NCBI GenBank assembly: GCA_004298915.1
Contig: SCTE01000403.1
Location: 1 to 10,076 of the forward strand
Reading direction: 5' to 3'
DNA: 10,076 nucleotides
Source of the DNA: Chloroflexota bacterium
GTDB taxonomy: Bacteria > Chloroflexota > Limnocylindria > Limnocylindrales > CSP1-4
Shown here: one piece after another, positions 6,177 through 10,076 of the stretch
Numbering within the stretch: position 1 is the stretch's first letter
Layout of the letters: each line of letters starts with the position of its first letter
Translations under genes and position numbers: made by a program
Notes under the pieces: generated by a model
The model's database searches: none
What the model saw: the letters and a program-made list of their open reading frames with translations, nothing else
Told to the model about the DNA's origin: nothing

Positions 6177-7722
6177 AGTCGGACCTCGGCTCGCCGTAGA
6201 CGCCGCGCTGCCGCTCGGGCAGCAACTCGGCGATCCGTCGCATGATCAGGTCCGTGCCGGCTGCGGTCGTGCGGCGACGGGACGCGGTGGACGGTGCGCC
6301 CTCCTCGGCGCTGCCCTCCTCTCGCAGGGCGTCCTGCATCCGGAACGGCGTCCCGATCCGGACCGTGACCCGCGGAATGCGCCGGGGCATGCGCTTGCCC
6401 CGCGGCCAGAGCCGATCGCTGTCGGCGATCCCGATCGGCACGATCCAGGCGTTCGACCGGGCGGCCAGGACCGCCACCCCGTCCTTCGCCGGCTGGAGTC
6501 GCCCGTCCGGGCTCCGGGTGCCCTCCGGGAACACGGCGAGGATGTGGCCCTCGTCCAGGATCCGCATGGCCGTGCGAAAGGCATCCACGTCCGCGGCGCC
6601 CCGATCCACGGGGTGCACGCCGCCGTGGCGGGCGAGCCAGGAGATGATCGGCCAGTCGAAGACCTCGCGCTTGCCCATCCAGTTCATCGGCCGCCCGAGA
6701 CGCGTGTTGAGGAACCCGCCGGTGAGGACCGGGTCCGCGTTCGAGGCATGGTTCGCGGCCACGAGGACGGCGCCGGTCCGAGGGAACGACGCGAGGTCGC
6801 CCTCGATGACCACGCGGGTGAACAGCCGGGTGACGAGGCGCATCACGAACGAGGCGATCCGGATGATCCAGGTGATGCGGGTGGCGATCGGCGTCTGGGC
6901 GATCGGCGGGCGACGTGGCGGGGACGGCCGCGCGCCGAGCGACGCGGGAGCGGCCGGCGAGGACGGGGCGACCGCGGACGGGGCGTCCGGCGCACGGTCG
7001 GCGGGGGTCGTCGCCGGTGCCGCGTCGCCACCGACCGATTCGATCGCCGCCACCACCCGGCCGACCGTGGCCTCGAACGCCAGGCCATCGGTATGGATGA
7101 CGATCGCGTCGTCGGCCCGGCGAAGCGGAGCCACGGGCCGCGATGCGTCAACCGCATCGCGTTCGCGAAGCTGGGCAAGGATCTCGCCGGCCGCGTCATC
7201 CTCGGGGCCGATCCCGCGCTCCTCGGCCCGCCGCCTGGCCCGCTCCTCGACCGACGCATCGAGATAGATCTTCAGGTCCGCGTCGGGCAGGACCACGGTC
7301 CCGATATCCCGGCCCGCCATGACGACCGCGCCGCGCCCGGCGATCTCGCGCTGGCGCGCGAGGAGCGCGGCCCGCAGCTCCGGGACGCGGGCGTACCCGG
7401 AGACGGCCTCGTCCACGGCCGGCGTCTGGACCTCGGCGGTCACGTCCCGCCCGTCGAGCGTGACCACGGCGTAGCGCCCCCGATCGTCCGCCTCCACGCG
7501 AATGGCATCGACGAGGGCCACCAGGCCGGCGGCATCGGTCTCGGCGATCGCCCGTTGGCCCGCGGCGTAGGCCACGGCCCGGTAGAACAGGCCGGTGTCG
7601 CAGAAGCGGAGCCCGGTCCGGGCGGCGGCTTCAGCCCCGACGCTGGACTTGCCGGACGACCCGGGGCCGTCCATCGCAACGACGGGCCGAAGGCGAGGCG
7701 CGGGTCGGGTCGGGTCGGCCAT
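6175..7722 (-). CDS. cmk-plsC: fused cytidylate kinase / 1-acyl-sn-glycerol-3-phosphate acyltransferase
   Basis: One frame encodes two enzymes; residues are counted from an in-frame GTG at 7725, one codon before the chosen ATG. The N-terminal domain (about 12-230) is CMP/dCMP kinase: P-loop GPGSSGKS (20-27), DTG..YR (43-49), GRDIGT (138-143) and an Arg-rich lid around 161-170. An Ala/Pro linker (about 233-275) leads to a hydrophobic, basic helix (about 282-306) that probably meets the membrane. The C-terminal PlsC domain has NHxxxxD (325-331), the glycerol-phosphate-binding FPEGTRS (399-405) and IVPIGI (428-433). It would form phosphatidic acid at the inner membrane face. Separate adjacent cmk and plsC genes are common in this gene cluster. 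ATG at 7722 has no Shine-Dalgarno. The frame is unbroken across the linker. Confidence 0.96.
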   Translation of the reverse strand: MADPTRPAPRLRPVVAMDGPGSSGKSSVGAEAAARTGLRFCDTGLFYRAVAYAAGQRAIAETDAAGLVALVDAIRVEADDRGRYAVVTLDGRDVTAEVQTPAVDEAVSGYARVPELRAALLARQREIAGRGAVVMAGRDIGTVVLPDADLKIYLDASVEERARRRAEERGIGPEDDAAGEILAQLRERDAVDASRPVAPLRRADDAIVIHTDGLAFEATVGRVVAAIESVGGDAAPATTPADRAPDAPSAVAPSSPAAPASLGARPSPPRRPPIAQTPIATRITWIIRIASFVMRLVTRLFTRVVIEGDLASFPRTGAVLVAANHASNADPVLTGGFLNTRLGRPMNWMGKREVFDWPIISWLARHGGVHPVDRGAADVDAFRTAMRILDEGHILAVFPEGTRSPDGRLQPAKDGVAVLAARSNAWIVPIGIADSDRLWPRGKRMPRRIPRVTVRIGTPFRMQDALREEGSAEEGAPSTASRRRTTAAGTDLIMRRIAELLPERQRGVYGEPRSD

Positions 7723-7728
7723 CACGGG

Positions 7729-7734
7729 AGCATA
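7729..7734 (-). promoter_or_regulatory. candidate -10 element for leaderless cmk-plsC transcript
   Basis: The minus strand reads TATGCT, 6 nt before ATG at 7722. With no Shine-Dalgarno, a transcript starting at or next to the start codon is possible. No convincing -35 was found, so this may be chance. Confidence 0.25.
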
Positions 7735-7758
7735 CCGGTGTGACCCGGGGCCGGTGGT

Positions 7759-8907
7759 TCAGGCGACCTCGCGCTTGATGGTCGCCCCGGCCAGGACCAC
7801 GAACAGCGCGGCGATCCCGGCCAGGACGAGCACATCGAGGCGAACCGCCGCATCGGTCAGGTCGGCGCCCCGCAGCATCACGGCCTTGAGGCCATCGACG
7901 GCATAAGCCATCGGGAGCGCGTGGGCTACCACCTGGAGGATGTCGGGCAGCCGATCGATGGGCCAGAAGATGCCGCCGAGCAGGCCCTGCGGGATGATCA
8001 CCAGCGGGATGAACTGGATGATCTGGAGCTCGGTCCGGGCGAACGTCGAGAGGAAGATCCCCAGGTTCACCGCCCCGAGCGAGAGGAGGATCGTGATCAG
8101 GAACGCGATGGCCGGACTGCCGGCACTCTGGATCGCGAGCCCGATCGTGAACGCGGGCAGCGGCCCGATCGCGGGGACGTCGATCCGGCCGAGGACGAAC
8201 AGCGTCAGCACGAGCACCTGGAGCGTGGCGAAGAACCCGAAGCCGAGGCTGTAGCCGAGGACGATCTCCGCCCGCGACACGGGCGTCGAGAGCAGGCGCT
8301 CCAGGGTCCCCCCGACCCGCTCGCGCAGGAAGCTGATCCCGGTGAGCATGAACACGAAGAAGTAGCCGAAGTAGCCCAGGAAGACCGGCGCGAGGACATC
8401 GAGCGTGTCGGCGTCCGCGGACAGGAAGATCGTCGCCACGTGAATGACCGGCGGGCCGAACAGCGACGGCGCCCCGGACGTGAAGGCCCCGACGATGAGC
8501 GACTGGACCGCGTTCACCATGCCCGACTCGGTCGCCGGATCGGTGCCCGCGGTCACGATCGTGACGTCCGGCGCCCCGCCTCGTTGCGCGGCCACGAAGA
8601 TCCCGATGTCGGCCGTCCCATCCCTGACCGCCGCCCTGAGGTCGTCGAGCGTCGGCGACGGCCCGAGGTCCACGATGTCGATGGTGAGCGTCCGGCCCGG
8701 CGCCGACTGTGCGGCGACCTGGAGCGCGGCGACGTCGATCCCGGCACCGGCGAGATGGATCGTGGCCTCCTTCTGGTCGCGGATCACCCACCCGAGCAGC
8801 GCCGTCACGACGAGCGGGACCACGAAGATGAGCCCGAGCGTTCGCTCGTCGCGCCGGAACCCCTGCCCGATCCGGCGCGCGACGGCCAGGATCCGCGTCG
8901 CGCTCAT
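7759..8907 (-). CDS. ABC-2 type exporter permease
   Basis: This 382-residue membrane protein is the translocation subunit for the ATPase encoded just upstream. It has one helix near the N-terminus (about 23-42), a large extracytoplasmic domain (about 43-168), then five more helices (about 171-193, 215-240, 260-286, 293-315, 357-376). Between helices 2 and 3 it has RERVGGTLERLLSTPVSR (195-212), the hallmark cytoplasmic coupling segment of ABC-2 permeases, and near the end GIFWPIDRLPD (312-322) and LPMAYAVDGL (331-340). This layout fits the YhhJ/YbhR or DrrB-like exporters. The start is ATG 8907, overlapping the ATPase stop as ATGA, with a weak GGGA upstream; a longer frame to 9063 lies inside the ATPase gene and is rejected. 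The substrate cannot be told from sequence. Confidence 0.95.
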   Translation of the reverse strand: MSATRILAVARRIGQGFRRDERTLGLIFVVPLVVTALLGWVIRDQKEATIHLAGAGIDVAALQVAAQSAPGRTLTIDIVDLGPSPTLDDLRAAVRDGTADIGIFVAAQRGGAPDVTIVTAGTDPATESGMVNAVQSLIVGAFTSGAPSLFGPPVIHVATIFLSADADTLDVLAPVFLGYFGYFFVFMLTGISFLRERVGGTLERLLSTPVSRAEIVLGYSLGFGFFATLQVLVLTLFVLGRIDVPAIGPLPAFTIGLAIQSAGSPAIAFLITILLSLGAVNLGIFLSTFARTELQIIQFIPLVIIPQGLLGGIFWPIDRLPDILQVVAHALPMAYAVDGLKAVMLRGADLTDAAVRLDVLVLAGIAALFVVLAGATIKREVA

Positions 8908-9656
8908 CGATCGGTCCCGGCCAGCGGACGGCCCTCGGCGTCGAGGCCGGCGAAGTGGAGGAACGCGGCCTCGAGGTCGGGCGTGCCCGCCCTCGCCCGG
9001 ACCTCGGCGGACGTGCCGCGGACGAGGATCCGGCCGGAACGCACGAACACGAGCTCGTCGCACCGGTCAGCCTCGTCCATCACGTGGCTGGCCACGAGGA
9101 TCGTGGCCCCGGCAGCTGCGAGGCGCCGGAAATGGGCCCAGAACTGGGCGCGGAGCGCCGGGTCGACCCCGACCGTGGGCTCATCGAGCAGCAGCACGGC
9201 GGGCTCATGGACGAGCGTGCAGGCGAGCGACAGCCGGCGGCGCATGCCGCCCGACAGGTGCATCGCCGGCGTGTTCCGCCGATCGCCCAGCTCGACCAGC
9301 TCCAGGGTCCGATCGATGACGCCGCGGTCCATGCGGCCCTCGAGACGAGCGAAGAAGGACAGATTTTCGGCGGCGGACAGCTCCGGATAGATCGCCTCGG
9401 CCTGGGGCATGTAGCCGATCCGGCCGAGGAGCGACCGATCGGGCACCTCGACGCCGAGGACCCGAGCCTTGCCGGCCGTCGGCCTGGCGAGGCCCGCCAG
9501 CATCCGGATGAACGTCGTCTTGCCGGAGCCGTTGGGTCCCAGGAGCCCGTAGATGCGACCGGGTTCGAGCACGAGGTCGATGCCGTCGACCGCCGTGACG
9601 GTGCCGAAGGACTTGCGAAGACCGGAGGCCTCGACCGCCGGCGCGGGAGGATTCAT
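8904..9656 (-). CDS. ABC-2 type exporter ATP-binding protein
   Basis: This cytosolic ATPase powers the permease encoded next to it. Counting from the in-frame GTG at 9659 it shows Walker A GPNGSGKTT (41-49), the Q-loop Gln86 in GYMPQ, the signature LSGGMRRR (135-142), Walker B LLLDEP (156-161) and the switch His192 in ASHVMDEADR. The end, DLEAAFLHFAG (228-238), is typical of CcmA/DrrA/NatA-type exporters. Length (about 250) is normal for a single-domain ATPase, so the complex should be two ATPases with two permeases. ATG at 9656 is taken as the start; GTG at 9659 is directly adjacent and equally possible. The only Shine-Dalgarno-like sequence (GAGGA) lies in the 5' arm of a hairpin. Possible substrates (lipid, drug, polysaccharide) are undetermined. 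Confidence 0.96.
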   Translation of the reverse strand: MNPPAPAVEASGLRKSFGTVTAVDGIDLVLEPGRIYGLLGPNGSGKTTFIRMLAGLARPTAGKARVLGVEVPDRSLLGRIGYMPQAEAIYPELSAAENLSFFARLEGRMDRGVIDRTLELVELGDRRNTPAMHLSGGMRRRLSLACTLVHEPAVLLLDEPTVGVDPALRAQFWAHFRRLAAAGATILVASHVMDEADRCDELVFVRSGRILVRGTSAEVRARAGTPDLEAAFLHFAGLDAEGRPLAGTDR

Positions 9657-9661
9657 CACGA

Positions 9662-9678
9662 CCGAGGATAGTCCTCGG
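9662..9678 (-). promoter_or_regulatory. SD-containing hairpin before the exporter genes
   Basis: CCGAGGA (9662-9668) and TCCTCGG (9672-9678) are perfect 7-bp arms around a 3-nt loop. The hairpin almost fills the 20-nt gap between the upstream stop (9680-9682) and the ATPase start. In the transcript the 5' arm carries GAGGA, the only Shine-Dalgarno-like sequence, paired with UCCUC. It could limit translation of the exporter unless upstream ribosomes open it, or be a protein-binding palindrome in DNA. Confidence 0.45.
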
Positions 9679-9679
9679 A

Positions 9680-10076
9680 TCAGCCGGACGTGTGTCGATT
9701 CCGTGCCCTTCGGCCGGGTTTCGAGTGGCTCGCCGGCGACTCGCCGTCGTTCGGCCCACCGCGTCGGGTGCGCTGGGTGCCTCCCTGCCCTGCGGGTCTC
9801 GCTGAGGGCTTCCGGGCGGCGTCGGTTGCCGGCTTCGGGGCCGGCCGCCGCGGCCCGCTCGAACCGGGCGCGCCCTTCTGGCGGATCGGCTTGGCCGCCG
9901 GCCGATCGACCGCCACGCCGGTAGCACGCCCCGGGCCACCGCGCAGGAGCGACGCCTGCGTCGACCCGGGCCGGCCGGGCGGTGGAGCAGCCGTGCTCAT
10001 GCTGAGCTGCCGGACCTCTGGCGCCCGGAGGAGTCGCGCCCGGCCGGATGGGAGGCGATCGATCCGGACGGTCCCG
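9680..10076 (-). CDS. probable RluB-type pseudouridine synthase, C-terminal end with basic tail
   Basis: The frame is open to the window edge, so the gene begins outside. The first 25 visible residues contain VRIDRLPSGRARLLRAPEVR, which follows the pattern that ends the RluB/RsuA catalytic domain (V-R, L-P-x-G, R-x-L, then E-V-R-x-L). RluB modifies 23S rRNA, and rluB usually stands directly before cmk in this cluster, which supports the call. The remaining 106 residues are a low-complexity tail rich in Arg, Pro, Gly, Ala and Lys, probably disordered and RNA-binding. The ATG at 10000 has no nearby Shine-Dalgarno, so I treat the tail as part of the longer protein and not as a separate gene. The catalytic Asp lies outside the window. 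If the motif match is fortuitous, this is an unknown basic protein. Confidence 0.55.
   Translation of the reverse strand, partial: GTVRIDRLPSGRARLLRAPEVRQLSMSTAAPPPGRPGSTQASLLRGGPGRATGVAVDRPAAKPIRQKGAPGSSGPRRPAPKPATDAARKPSARPAGQGGTQRTRRGGPNDGESPASHSKPGRRARNRHTSG

Noticed and set aside
7702..7716. Pentanucleotide repeat GGGTC x3 at the start of cmk-plsC
   Set aside because: It encodes ordinary residues of a variable N-terminus, is only three units long, and changes of unit number would shift the frame; no phase-variation evidence.
4738..7743. Plus-strand open frame of 1001 codons
   Set aside because: It is antisense to der, ispH and cmk-plsC and is a mirror of their codon bias, with no recognisable domain.
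8908..9063. Upstream extension of the permease to 9063
   Set aside because: The extension overlaps the ATPase gene in another frame and is Arg/Pro-rich; the ATGA overlap at 8907 is the natural start.
7921..9390. Plus-strand open frame of 489 codons
   Set aside because: It lies opposite the ABC permease and ATPase genes and is rich in charged low-complexity sequence, as expected of an antisense shadow.
1..10076. CRISPR arrays, insertion sequences, toxin-antitoxin or other defence genes
   Set aside because: No spaced direct repeats, transposase motifs or defence-type domains were found by reading either strand.

Overview
The window is about 70% GC with dense, closely packed genes and strong G/C preference at third codon positions. 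One long leftward block carries a housekeeping cluster in the order RluB-like – (ABC exporter) – cmk/plsC – ispH – der – gpsA. From general knowledge, an rluB–cmk–plsC–ispH–der–plsY–gpsA order is typical of Firmicutes-type genomes; seeing it at this GC suggests a high-GC Chloroflexota (for example a Limnocylindria-like lineage) more than an Actinomycete. That placement is an inference and was not tested phylogenetically.

Left part (1-1939). The 3' end of a LytR-CpsA-Psr envelope gene (+) with a Pro/Ala/Ser/Thr-rich tail faces a small DUF1801-domain gene (-). That gene is divergent from a single-pass membrane protein resembling the DUF4760 family (+). Two clear Shine-Dalgarno sequences fix the starts of the divergent pair.

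Middle (1940-2182). A complete tRNA-Pro(GGG) with encoded CCA lies on the minus strand. It is followed by a stem-loop that may end transcription between the convergent units.

Right part (2182-10076, all minus strand, so read from right to left). Transcription enters with the C-terminus of a probable RluB-type 23S rRNA pseudouridine synthase carrying a long basic tail. It continues through an ABC-2 exporter (ATPase, then permease, ATGA overlap), a fused cytidylate kinase/1-acylglycerol-3-phosphate acyltransferase, IspH, the double GTPase Der, glycerol-3-phosphate dehydrogenase GpsA, and a 79-codon gene of unknown function joined to gpsA by a GTGA overlap. Gaps are about -4 to +33 nt throughout, so this looks like one operon. 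Its products link nucleotide supply (CMP kinase), phospholipid synthesis (GpsA makes glycerol-3-phosphate, the PlsC domain makes phosphatidic acid), isoprenoid synthesis (IspH), and ribosome maturation (RluB, Der).

No defence system, CRISPR array, prophage or insertion sequence was seen. The points most worth a second look are the Cmk-PlsC fusion, the orphan 79-residue protein with a helicase/terminase-like but degenerate Walker A segment, the missing plsY, the exporter placed inside the housekeeping cluster, and perfect inverted repeats lying 2-4 nt upstream of three start codons in the operon.
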